Shown in pieces: positions 1 through 5,458 of a DNA stretch of 5,679 nt. The notes under the pieces are model-generated. The model had not been told where the DNA came from and searched no databases. It worked only from the letters and a program-made list of their open reading frames with translations. Location: positions 1 through 5,679 of the forward strand of contig JACMRO010000309.1 of assembly GCA_014376425.1 (NCBI GenBank). Reading direction: 5' to 3'. A program made the position numbers and the translations under genes. This stretch comes from Rubritepida sp. Its GTDB lineage: Bacteria; Pseudomonadota; Alphaproteobacteria; Acetobacterales; Acetobacteraceae. Numbering within the stretch: position 1 is the first letter of the stretch; every line of letters starts with the position of its first letter.

Positions 1-2280
1 AACGGCAGCCTGTATCGCGGCCTGCGCCCGGTGATGTGGAGCCCGACCGAGAAGACCGCGCTGGCCGAGGCCGAGATCGAGTATCACGACCACAAGAGCG
101 CGATCCTCTACGCCCTGTTCCCGGTGCTGCGAGCGCCGGCCGCCGATCTGGTCAGTGCCAGTGTGATGATCTGGACGACGACGCCCTGGACCATCCCGGC
201 CAACCGCGCGCTCGCTTATCATGCCAACATCGAATACGCGCTGGTGCATGTGGACGGCGTGGCCGAGGGCTCGCTGGTCAAGCCCGGCGCGCGGCTGGTG
301 GTGGCGTTGAAACTGCTGCCGGCGATCTGCGCCGCCTGCGGCATCGGTCCGCATACGGTAGCGCGGGTGTTTCCGGGCGCCGAGCTAGCCGGCGTGGTCT
401 GCGCTTCGCCGCTGCGTGGCTATGCCGGAAGCTACGATTACGAGGCGCCACTTCTCGACGGCGACTACGTGACTGACGACGCCGGCACCGGCATCGTTCA
501 CATCGCGCCCAGCCATGGCGAGGAGGACTTCGCGCTCGCCCGCGCCCATGGCATCGCCGTGCCCGAATGCGTCGCCGATGACGGCACCTATACCGTGCAG
601 GCGCCAGGCTTCACCGGCCTCCATGTCTTTAAGGCGCATGAGAAAGTTTGGGAGGTCATGACCAGCCTAGGCACCCTGGCGGGGCGCGGCTTCATCACGC
701 ACAGCTATCCCCATTCCTGGCGCTCGAAAAAGCCCGTCATCTACCGCGCCACCCCGCAGTGGTTCATCGCCATGGATGACGGCAACGCGATCCGCGCGAA
801 GGCGGCCGCGGCGATCGACTCCACGCATTTCGTGCCCGATTCCGGCCGCAACCGCATCGGCGGCATGGTCGCGACCAGGCCCGACTGGTGCATCAGCCGC
901 CAGCGCGCCTGGGGCGTGCCCATCCCGGTCTTCGTCGAGAAGAAGACCGGCGAGCCGCTGCGCGACCAGGCCGTGGTGAACCGCGTCATCGACGCCTTCG
1001 CCGCGGAAGGCGCGGATGCCTGGTACCAGCCTGGCGCAGCCGCCCGGTTCCTGAATGGGGATGCCGGGTCCGCCAGCGGGGCAGATACCGGCTCCGCCGG
1101 TGGAGGCCCCAGCCGCGACCCGTCCGACTACGACCAGTCGATGGACATCGTCGATGTGTGGTTCGAATCCGGCTCGACCCACGCCTTCGTCCTGACCCCG
1201 CGCAACCTGCCCTTCCCGGCCGATCTGTATCTTGAAGGTTCGGACCAGCATCGGGGCTGGTTTCAATCCTCGCTGCTGGAAGCCATCGGCACCCGCGGCC
1301 AGGCGCCCTTCAAAGCCATCCTGACGCATGGCTTCGTGCTCGATGAGCAGGGCCGCAAGATGAGCAAATCCGTCGGCAACACCACCGACCCGCAGACCGT
1401 GCTGAAGGAATACGGCGCCGACGTCCTGCGCTTGTGGGTGATGAATTCCGACACCACCCAGGACCTGCGCATCGGCCGCGAAATCCTGAAGCAACAAGCG
1501 GAAATCTACCGCCGCATCCGCAACACGCTCCGCTGGCTGCTGGGGTCGCTGGAAGGGTTCACCCCGGCCGAGGCGGTGCCCTTCGCCGAACAGCCGGAGC
1601 TGGAACGCTGGGTGCTGCATCGCCTGTCCGAATTCGATGCGCGCTTCCGCCGCGCCGCGCGCGATTACGACTGGGCGGGCCTGATCCCCGACCTGCACGG
1701 CTTCTGCAACAACGACCTCAGCGCGTTCTATTTCGACGTCCGCAAGGACGCGATCTATTGCGATGCGTCCCTGGCCCCGCGCCGCCGCGCCGCCCGCACC
1801 GTGCTCGACCACCTCCATCGCTGCCTAACCACCTGGCTGGCGCCGGTGCTGTGCTTCACCGCCGAGGAGGCCTGGCTGGCGCGGCACCCAGGCGATGACA
1901 GCTCGGTGCATCTCGAACTCTGGCCCGACATCCCGCCGGAATGGCGCGACGATGCCCTGGCTGAGCGTTTCGCGCGCATCCGCGGCATCCGCGGCGTCGT
2001 CACCACGGCGCTGGAGGGCGCCCGGCGCGACGGCCTTATCGGCGCCTCGCTGCAGGCCGAGCCACGGCTGACCCTGGCAATGGAAGACATGCCACTGCTC
2101 GACGCGGCGGGGTGGGCGGAGATCTGCATCACCAGCAGCCTCGACCTCGGCGCCGGCAACCCCGCCATCAGCGTGGCACCCGCCCCCGGCCAGAAATGCG
2201 AACGCTGCTGGCGCGTGCTGCCCGAAGTTGCGGCCGCGACCTCGCTGTGCCTGCGTTGCACCGCGGTCATCGGCGCATGA
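1..2280 (+). CDS. ileS: Isoleucyl-tRNA synthetase, 5'-truncated by the window edge
   Basis: Class I aminoacyl-tRNA synthetase that charges tRNA-Ile in the cytoplasm and hydrolyses mischarged valine. The reading frame is open from base 1 (NGSLYRGLRPVMWSP), so the visible 759 residues lack roughly 180 N-terminal residues, including the HIGH motif, if length is typical (about 940). Seen, numbered from the window start: the editing-domain threonine motif TTTPWT at 59-64; the editing-domain stretch GTGIVHIAPSHGEEDF at 162-177; a DVWFESG motif just after a Gly/Ser/Ala-rich insert; KMSKS at 453-457 (bases 1357-1371); the anticodon-binding region; and a C-terminal zinc finger with Cys 733, 736, 750 and 753. 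The stop overlaps the lspA start by four bases (ATGA), so the two are probably translationally coupled. DVWFESG has Glu where Asp is common. Nothing suggests a frameshift; the gene looks intact apart from the edge. Confidence 0.97.
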   Translation, partial: NGSLYRGLRPVMWSPTEKTALAEAEIEYHDHKSAILYALFPVLRAPAADLVSASVMIWTTTPWTIPANRALAYHANIEYALVHVDGVAEGSLVKPGARLVVALKLLPAICAACGIGPHTVARVFPGAELAGVVCASPLRGYAGSYDYEAPLLDGDYVTDDAGTGIVHIAPSHGEEDFALARAHGIAVPECVADDGTYTVQAPGFTGLHVFKAHEKVWEVMTSLGTLAGRGFITHSYPHSWRSKKPVIYRATPQWFIAMDDGNAIRAKAAAAIDSTHFVPDSGRNRIGGMVATRPDWCISRQRAWGVPIPVFVEKKTGEPLRDQAVVNRVIDAFAAEGADAWYQPGAAARFLNGDAGSASGADTGSAGGGPSRDPSDYDQSMDIVDVWFESGSTHAFVLTPRNLPFPADLYLEGSDQHRGWFQSSLLEAIGTRGQAPFKAILTHGFVLDEQGRKMSKSVGNTTDPQTVLKEYGADVLRLWVMNSDTTQDLRIGREILKQQAEIYRRIRNTLRWLLGSLEGFTPAEAVPFAEQPELERWVLHRLSEFDARFRRAARDYDWAGLIPDLHGFCNNDLSAFYFDVRKDAIYCDASLAPRRRAARTVLDHLHRCLTTWLAPVLCFTAEEAWLARHPGDDSSVHLELWPDIPPEWRDDALAERFARIRGIRGVVTTALEGARRDGLIGASLQAEPRLTLAMEDMPLLDAAGWAEICITSSLDLGAGNPAISVAPAPGQKCERCWRVLPEVAAATSLCLRCTAVIGA
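1060..1107 (+). repeat. Degenerate 24-base tandem repeat inside ileS, encoding a Gly/Ser/Ala-rich linker
   Basis: Two adjacent 24-base units (1060-1083 and 1084-1107) match at 17 of 24 positions. The first 15 bases match at 13 of 15. They encode DAGSASGA and DTGSAGGG, in frame, in the segment between the editing half and the DVWFESG motif of the synthetase. The low-complexity composition and tandem arrangement suggest a small in-frame duplication that lengthened a surface loop. The link to a loop is inference from family architecture. Confidence 0.6.
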
Positions 2281-2777
2281 ATCATTTGCGCCCCGGCCTG
2301 ATCATCGCCGCCGTCACCCTTATTCTTGACCAGCTGAGCAAGTGGTGGGTGCTGTACGAGCTGGACCTGCCGGCCCGCCGAAACGTACCGCTGCTTGAAA
2401 TCGGGCCGGTGGGGCTCGACCTCACCATGGTGTGGAATCGCGGCGTCACCTTCGGGCTGCTGACCGGCGACAATCCCTGGAACCAGATTATCCTGGCGGG
2501 GCTGGCCTCCATCATCGCCCTGGTGTTGCTGCGCTGGCTTTGGAAGGCGGAGAATCGGTTGGTGGCGTGTGCCCTCGGGCTGGTCATCGGCGGCGCCGTG
2601 GGCAACGTCATCGATCGCTTCCGCTTCGGCGCGGTGGTCGATTTCGTGGATGTCTTCGCCGGCGGCTGGCACTGGTACGTCTTCAACGTCGCCGATGCTG
2701 CAATAGTGATCGGCGTAGGCATGCTGGTCACCGACGCCTTGTTTCGGCCTTCGCCCAAGAGTACCCAGACGTCATGA
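2277..2777 (+). CDS. lspA: Lipoprotein signal peptidase (signal peptidase II)
   Basis: Inner-membrane aspartyl protease (peptidase family A8) that cleaves diacylglyceryl-modified prolipoproteins just before the lipobox cysteine. The 166-residue length is typical. Seen: an N-terminal hydrophobic segment containing DQLSKWW (Asp18-Gln19), NRGVTFG at 54-60 (the family's N-x-G-x-x-F-G motif), NVIDR with Asp113, and FNVAD with Asp140. Asp113 and Asp140 correspond to the catalytic pair. Four hydrophobic stretches (about 7-27, 67-88, 95-112 and 131-152) fit the four-helix topology. The ATG at 2277 was chosen because it overlaps the ileS stop as ATGA and gives the standard N-terminus; the same frame is open further upstream but only as a shadow of ileS. 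No clear Shine-Dalgarno precedes it, consistent with coupling to ileS translation. Its own stop overlaps the next start, again as ATGA. Confidence 0.97.
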   Translation: MNHLRPGLIIAAVTLILDQLSKWWVLYELDLPARRNVPLLEIGPVGLDLTMVWNRGVTFGLLTGDNPWNQIILAGLASIIALVLLRWLWKAENRLVACALGLVIGGAVGNVIDRFRFGAVVDFVDVFAGGWHWYVFNVADAAIVIGVGMLVTDALFRPSPKSTQTS

Positions 2778-3331
2778 GTATCCTCCGCCTCGCCCTCATT
2801 GCCCCATTGGCGTTGCTGACCGCCTGCGGCGGCGACACCGCGCGCACATTCGGCTTCACCCGCGACGCGCCGGACGAGTTTCAGGTCACGACCCGGGCGC
2901 CGTTATCCATGCCGCCATCGCTGGGCAACCTGCCAACGCCGCGCCCCGGCGCGGTACGGCCGCAGGAAATCAACACCCGGCAGCAGGCCGAAGCGACGCT
3001 GACCCCGGGGGCCGCGCTCAGCCGCCCCTCCGGTCCCGCTGGTCCGGGTGTGCGTGCATTGCTCGCCGCCAGCGGCAGCAACGCCCCCGGCGACATCCGC
3101 ACCCGTATCGACAGCGAGGCGCAGCGCCTGAACGCGCCCGACCGGAACCTTGCCGAACGGCTGATGTTCTGGCGCGGCGCGGGGGAGCCCGGCACCCCGG
3201 TCGATCCAGCGCGCGAGCAACAGCGGCTCCGCGAGAACGCCGCGCTGGGCCGCGACCCGACCGAGGGCGAGACGCCGATCATCCAGCGCCCCCGCGGCAA
3301 CACCTTCCTGGGCGGTCTACGGCTGTTCTGA
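2774..3331 (+). CDS. DUF3035/BamF-family lipoprotein
   Basis: Predicted 185-residue outer-membrane lipoprotein. The N-terminus is a short signal peptide ending in the lipobox LTAC with lipidated Cys18. It is followed by the family's best conserved stretch, TFGFTRDAPDEFQVTTRAPL (residues 25-44), then a proline-rich segment (MPPSLGNLPTPRPG). The rest is polar and low in hydrophobicity. In alphaproteobacteria this family (DUF3035) has been linked to BamF, an accessory lipoprotein of the BAM machine that folds outer-membrane barrels; that role is family knowledge, not shown here. The ATG at 2774 overlaps the lspA stop (ATGA) and is the only start giving a lipoprotein leader; an upstream extension of the frame is a shadow of lspA. 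A weak AAGAG lies 12 bases before the start. No terminator follows, so transcripts may run into the next gene. Confidence 0.9.
   Translation: MSILRLALIAPLALLTACGGDTARTFGFTRDAPDEFQVTTRAPLSMPPSLGNLPTPRPGAVRPQEINTRQQAEATLTPGAALSRPSGPAGPGVRALLAASGSNAPGDIRTRIDSEAQRLNAPDRNLAERLMFWRGAGEPGTPVDPAREQQRLRENAALGRDPTEGETPIIQRPRGNTFLGGLRLF
2926..2941 (+). repeat. 16-base direct repeat, copy 1 (inside the DUF3035 gene)
   Basis: CAACCTGCCAACGCCG occurs here within the coding sequence (around NLPTP) and again exactly at 4385-4400. The identity does not extend cleanly beyond 16 bases. It may be chance in GC-rich DNA. Confidence 0.5.
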
Positions 3332-3336
3332 ACCGC

Positions 3337-3365
3337 TTGTCGTCCAGCCGCTCCGGGCCTATTCC
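3337..3365 (+). promoter_or_regulatory. Possible weak housekeeping promoter for the Bug gene
   Basis: TTGTCG (3337-3342) and TATTCC (3360-3365) are 17 bases apart in the 59-base gap between the DUF3035 gene and the solute-binding protein gene. They match the sigma-70 consensus at 4 of 6 and 3 of 6 positions. This is weak, and read-through from the ileS operon is an equally good explanation for expression. Confidence 0.22.
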
Positions 3366-3378
3366 GCCGGCATCGGAT

Positions 3379-3383
3379 GGAGG
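3379..3383 (+). promoter_or_regulatory. Ribosome binding site deciding the start of the Bug gene
   Basis: GGAGG lies 7 bases before the ATG at 3391, an ideal spacing. This favours 3391 over the in-frame TTG at 3337, which has no comparable site and would put 18 polar residues ahead of the signal peptide. Confidence 0.8.
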
Positions 3384-3390
3384 ATCAGCA

Positions 3391-4365
3391 ATGCGGCGAC
3401 GTGATGTGATGTGGGCAGGCCCGGCTGTGGTGGGCACTGCGTTTGCGGGCACGGTTCTGGCGCAGGAATATCCCAGCGGCCCGGTGCGCGGCATCGTTCC
3501 CTTCGCGCCCGGCAGCGCCACCGACACCGTCGCCCGTCTGTTTGCCGAACGGATGCGCGAGGTGCTCGGCCAGCCGGTGGTGATCGAGAATCGCGCTGGC
3601 GCTTCTGGGCTGATCGGCGCCGAGGCGGTAGCCCGCAGCGCCCCTGACGGGCTGACGGTGCTGTTCGGCACCAATTCCACCAACGCCGCCGCGAACGCCC
3701 TGTTCCGCCGGGTGCCTTTCGACATGGGGCGTGATTTCGCGCCGGTCTCGATGCTGGCAACAGTGCCGCTGCTGGTGGCGGTGCCCGAAAGCAGCCCGCA
3801 TCGCAGCCTGGCCGACCTGCTGGCCGCCGCCCGCGCCCGGCCCGAGGCCATCACCTTCGCCTCGGCCAGCGCGTCCCAGCGCGTGGCGGCCGAAATGCTG
3901 GCCAGCATGGCCGGCGTGCGCATGCTGCACGTGCCCTACCGCGCCAGCCCGGCCGCCACGCAGGACCTGCTGGCCGGCAGGGTGGATTTGTTCATCGCCG
4001 ACCAGGCGGTGATCCTGCCGGCGTCGCAAGGTGGCCGGCTGCGCATCCTGGCCGTCACTACCGCCACCCGAAGCAGCCAGCTGCCGCAGGTTCCCACGGT
4101 GGCGGAGGCGGGCGGCATGCCCGATTACGTGCTGTTTGCATGGTTCGTCGTCGCCGCCCCGGCGGCCACGCCGCGCCCGGCCATCCTGCGGCTCAACGCC
4201 GCCATCCGCCACGCCGCAGCCAATTCGGAGTTGCGGTCGCGGATGACCGAGACGCTGGGGATGGAAATGCTGACCGGCACGCCTGAGGAAGCCGCATCGT
4301 TCATCGCCGCCGAAACGGTGAAATGGACCAACGCCATCCGCGCCGCGCGGATCGAGCCGGAATAG
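3391..4365 (+). CDS. Bug/TctC-family tripartite tricarboxylate transporter substrate-binding protein
   Basis: Periplasmic solute-binding protein of 324 residues, the usual family length. The leader MRRRDVMWAG with a hydrophobic stretch to VLA-Q (likely cut after Ala24) is twin-arginine-like, as is frequent in this family; Tat export is inferred. Family motifs seen: YPSGPVRGIVPFAPGSATD (residues 27-45, the ligand-loop region, with Ser where a second Gly is common), VVIENRAGASGLIGAE (63-78), and HVPYRASPAATQDLLAGRVD (180-199), followed by LPQVPTVAEAG (231-241). Bug proteins bind small carboxylates and related ligands; the ligand cannot be read from sequence. No TctA or TctB membrane subunits are visible, so it is an orphan receptor within this window, a common state for the family. 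It follows the DUF3035 gene by 59 bases and ends 47 bases before a strong terminator. Confidence 0.93.
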   Translation: MRRRDVMWAGPAVVGTAFAGTVLAQEYPSGPVRGIVPFAPGSATDTVARLFAERMREVLGQPVVIENRAGASGLIGAEAVARSAPDGLTVLFGTNSTNAAANALFRRVPFDMGRDFAPVSMLATVPLLVAVPESSPHRSLADLLAAARARPEAITFASASASQRVAAEMLASMAGVRMLHVPYRASPAATQDLLAGRVDLFIADQAVILPASQGGRLRILAVTTATRSSQLPQVPTVAEAGGMPDYVLFAWFVVAAPAATPRPAILRLNAAIRHAAANSELRSRMTETLGMEMLTGTPEEAASFIAAETVKWTNAIRAARIEPE

Positions 4366-4384
4366 CCACCAGGGGCGGGCCGGC

Positions 4385-4400
4385 CAACCTGCCAACGCCG
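4385..4400 (+). repeat. 16-base direct repeat, copy 2 (after the Bug gene)
   Basis: Exact copy of the 16 bases at 2926-2941, here non-coding, between the Bug stop codon and the terminator. The two copies bracket the end of the DUF3035 gene plus the whole Bug gene. Significance is uncertain. Confidence 0.5.
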
Positions 4401-4408
4401 TGCGCATG

Positions 4409-4446
4409 AAAAAACCCCCGGCGGTCGCCCGTCGGGGGTTCGTTTC
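4409..4446. terminator. Bidirectional Rho-independent terminator between convergent genes
   Basis: An 11-base-pair stem pairs AACCCCCGGCG (4413-4423) with CGTCGGGGGTT (4430-4440), with a single G-T wobble and a 6-base loop. On the - strand it is followed by a run of six T (complement of A 4409-4414), a textbook terminator for hsp20. On the + strand the tail is TTCGTTT, weaker but adequate for the Bug gene. It sits 47 bases after the Bug stop and 17 bases past the hsp20 stop. Confidence 0.9.
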
Positions 4447-4456
4447 AGGTCGTCGC

Positions 4457-4918
4457 TTACGCCGCCTGTTGCTCGACCAGTTGCGGCCGGGGCTGGGTGC
4501 CGTTGCCGATGGCAACCTTGCGGGGCTTCAGCGCCTCCGGCACTTCGCGCTGCAGGGAGACGTGCAGCAAACCGTGCGCAAGTTCAGCGCCCTTCACCAC
4601 CAAATGGTCGGCCAGCACGAAGCGCCGCTCGAACGCTCGTCCGGCAATACCGCGATGCAGGTACTGCTTCGCGGAATCGAGCTGCGCCGTGGGCCTGCCG
4701 GTGACGGTAAGCGTGTCGGCCCGGACCTCGAGCTCGATTTCGGCATCGGTGAACCCCGCAACCGCCATAGTCAGGACATACTGGTCCTCACCCGTGCGCT
4801 CGATATTGTAGGGAGGATATGTCTGTGCGTCGCCACCACGAGAGCCCTCGGCCAGCCGGGCCAGCCGGTCAAAGCCAATAGCGGTGCGGAAAAGAGGTGA
4901 AAAATCGATCGTGTTCAT
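4457..4918 (-). CDS. Hsp20 small heat shock protein, IbpA-like (class A)
   Basis: ATP-independent cytoplasmic holdase that forms oligomers and keeps unfolding proteins soluble for refolding by DnaK/ClpB. The 153-residue protein starts MNTIDFSPLFRTAIGFDRL, then has YPPYNIE (34-40), an alpha-crystallin domain from about 34 to 137 with AVAGF (52-56) and IAGRAFERRF (91-100), the signature AHGLLHVSL (114-122), and a C-terminal V-A-I (135-137) equivalent to the I-x-I motif that docks between dimers. The pattern closely follows E. coli IbpA/IbpB. The start at 4918 was preferred to an in-frame upstream start at 5041: the extra 41 residues look like translated leader, and GAGAAGG (4932-4926) lies 7 bases before the ATG. 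The gene has its own candidate heat-shock promoter and a ROSE-like leader, and ends at the shared terminator. Confidence 0.95.
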   Translation of the reverse strand: MNTIDFSPLFRTAIGFDRLARLAEGSRGGDAQTYPPYNIERTGEDQYVLTMAVAGFTDAEIELEVRADTLTVTGRPTAQLDSAKQYLHRGIAGRAFERRFVLADHLVVKGAELAHGLLHVSLQREVPEALKPRKVAIGNGTQPRPQLVEQQAA

Positions 4919-5021
4919 GTCGTGACCTTCTCGAAAGCAAGGTTGGCGTGAACGGCTGCCGTGGTGATCTGTGGCCCCTGTGCATCCCCGGATGGGCAAT
5001 GCGGGCCGAGGAAAACCCCGG
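4919..5021 (-). promoter_or_regulatory. ROSE-like RNA thermometer in the hsp20 leader
   Basis: On the - strand the last leader hairpin pairs ACCUU-g-CU (4943-4936, G4938 bulged) with AGAAGGU (4931-4925) across a UUCG loop. That gives seven pairs, which hide the Shine-Dalgarno AAGG. UUGCU opposite the Shine-Dalgarno with a non-pairing G is the signature of ROSE elements, which repress small heat-shock genes of alphaproteobacteria at low temperature. Upstream hairpins also fit the multi-hairpin layout: CCGGGG/CCTCGG with a TTTT loop (5021-5006), GCAT..CCC/GGG..ATGC (5002-4982) and ACGG/CCGT (4962-4952). Pairings were found by eye; no folding energy was computed. Confidence 0.7.
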
Positions 5022-5064
5022 TTGCCGTGCAGCGGCCCCAAACGGGCACCGCTTACGAGAAATC

Positions 5065-5097
5065 AGATGGAAAAGGTCGCTGCCCAATTCAAGGGGG
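5065..5097 (-). promoter_or_regulatory. Heat-shock (RpoH/sigma-32 type) promoter for hsp20
   Basis: On the - strand, CCCCCTTGAA (5097-5088) contains a perfect CTTGAA -35 box with the preferred CCC before it. Fifteen bases downstream lies TTCCATCT (5072-5065), which fits the -10 consensus CCCCATNT except for its first two bases. Transcription would begin near 5058, giving a leader of about 140 bases that contains the ROSE-like hairpins. The position between rpmE and hsp20 fits heat-inducible expression independent of rpmE. Confidence 0.6.
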
Positions 5098-5148
5098 TCA
5101 GCTACACCACGGCAGAAGCGTCTTACGCCAGGGCGAAAGCGCCTACGG

Positions 5149-5164
5149 CCGGCCTACTGGCCGG
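5149..5164 (-). other. Stem-loop over the rpmE stop codon, possible weak terminator
   Basis: A perfect 6-base inverted repeat, CCGGCC (5149-5154) and GGCCGG (5159-5164), has a four-base loop and includes the end of rpmE with its stop codon. No T-run follows on the - strand. Two further 4-base-pair hairpins lie downstream (5132-5143 and 5118-5128). This is the only candidate for ending or stabilising rpmE mRNA before the hsp20 promoter. Confidence 0.3.
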
Positions 5165-5384
5165 TACGCAGCCCGATGCCGGCAAACCGCCTGTTGAACT
5201 TCGCGACCTGGCCGCCAGTGTCCATGATGCGCTGCACGCCGGTCCAGGCCGGGTGGCTCTTCGGATCGATGTCCAGCCGCAGCGTGTCACCTTCGCGGCC
5301 CATGCAGGAGCGGGTGGTGAAGGCGGTGCCATCGGTCATGATGATGTTGACCGTGTGGTAGTCAGGATGCGTGTCGGGCTTCAT
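5154..5384 (-). CDS. rpmE: 50S ribosomal protein L31 (zinc-independent type)
   Basis: Small protein of the large ribosomal subunit that contributes to an intersubunit bridge. The 76 residues carry the L31 signature: MKPDTHPDYHTVNIIMTDGT (1-20), TTRSCMGREGDTLRLDIDPK (23-42), HPAWTG (44-49), and DTGGQVAKFNRRF (55-67). The CxC and CxxC zinc ligands of the zinc-binding form are absent; a lone Cys27 sits in SCMG. This is the cysteine-poor form usual in many alphaproteobacteria. The start at 5384 gives the conserved N-terminus and has a modest GAGA (5394-5391) six bases upstream. The gene is followed by a 235-base gap and hsp20 on the same strand, and preceded by a 74-base gap holding a candidate promoter and a strong hairpin. 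Confidence 0.96.
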   Translation of the reverse strand: MKPDTHPDYHTVNIIMTDGTAFTTRSCMGREGDTLRLDIDPKSHPAWTGVQRIMDTGGQVAKFNRRFAGIGLRTGQ

Positions 5385-5413
5385 GGAAAATCTCGGCTCA
5401 GAAAGATAAGCGG

Positions 5414-5442
5414 GCTATAGTGAAGGCCGGGCCAGGGCGCAA
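5414..5442 (-). promoter_or_regulatory. Candidate housekeeping promoter for rpmE
   Basis: On the - strand, TTGCGC (5442-5437) and TATAGC (5419-5414) are 17 bases apart, matching sigma-70 boxes at 3 of 6 and 4 of 6 positions. Transcription would start near 5407, leaving a short leader of about 22 bases before the rpmE start. The -35 box lies inside the inverted repeat that follows the upstream gene. Confidence 0.4.
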
Positions 5443-5456
5443 GCCATAGCCCGGCC
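5425..5456 (-). terminator. Stem-loop directly after the Gly/Tyr/Gln-rich gene, possible terminator
   Basis: A perfect 8-base inverted repeat (GGCCGGGC 5425-5432, GCCCGGCC 5449-5456) begins two bases after the stop codon of the upstream - strand gene. A small inner stem (5436-5438 with 5443-5445) closes a four-base loop. The tail on the - strand, TTCACTAT, is only partly T-rich, so termination may be weak. An alternative pairing partner, CGGGCTAT at 5411-5418, competes for part of the same arm. Confidence 0.45.
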
Positions 5457-5458
5457 AC

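Noticed and set aside
667..1818. Long - strand open frame (383 codons) opposite ileS
   Set aside because: Antisense shadow of a clear IleS coding region in GC-rich DNA; its translation is low-complexity, rich in A, G, V and R, with no recognisable motif.
1755..2672. Long - strand open frame across the ileS-lspA junction
   Set aside because: Runs antisense to two well-supported genes; the product shows no family features.
3337..3390. Upstream TTG start for the Bug gene
   Set aside because: The ATG at 3391 has GGAGG 7 bases upstream and begins a proper export leader; the extension would bury the leader.
3385..4515. Long - strand open frame (376 codons) opposite the Bug gene
   Set aside because: It is a His/Gly/Arg-rich mirror of the Bug gene and crosses the terminator into hsp20; no motif.
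4919..5041. 41-residue N-terminal extension of Hsp20 from an upstream ATG
   Set aside because: The region folds as a leader with hairpins, the internal ATG has the ribosome binding site, and MNTIDFSPLF matches IbpA-type N-termini.
4897..5420. + strand open frames across the hsp20 leader and rpmE
   Set aside because: Antisense to rpmE and to the regulatory leader, with no ribosome binding site or family features.
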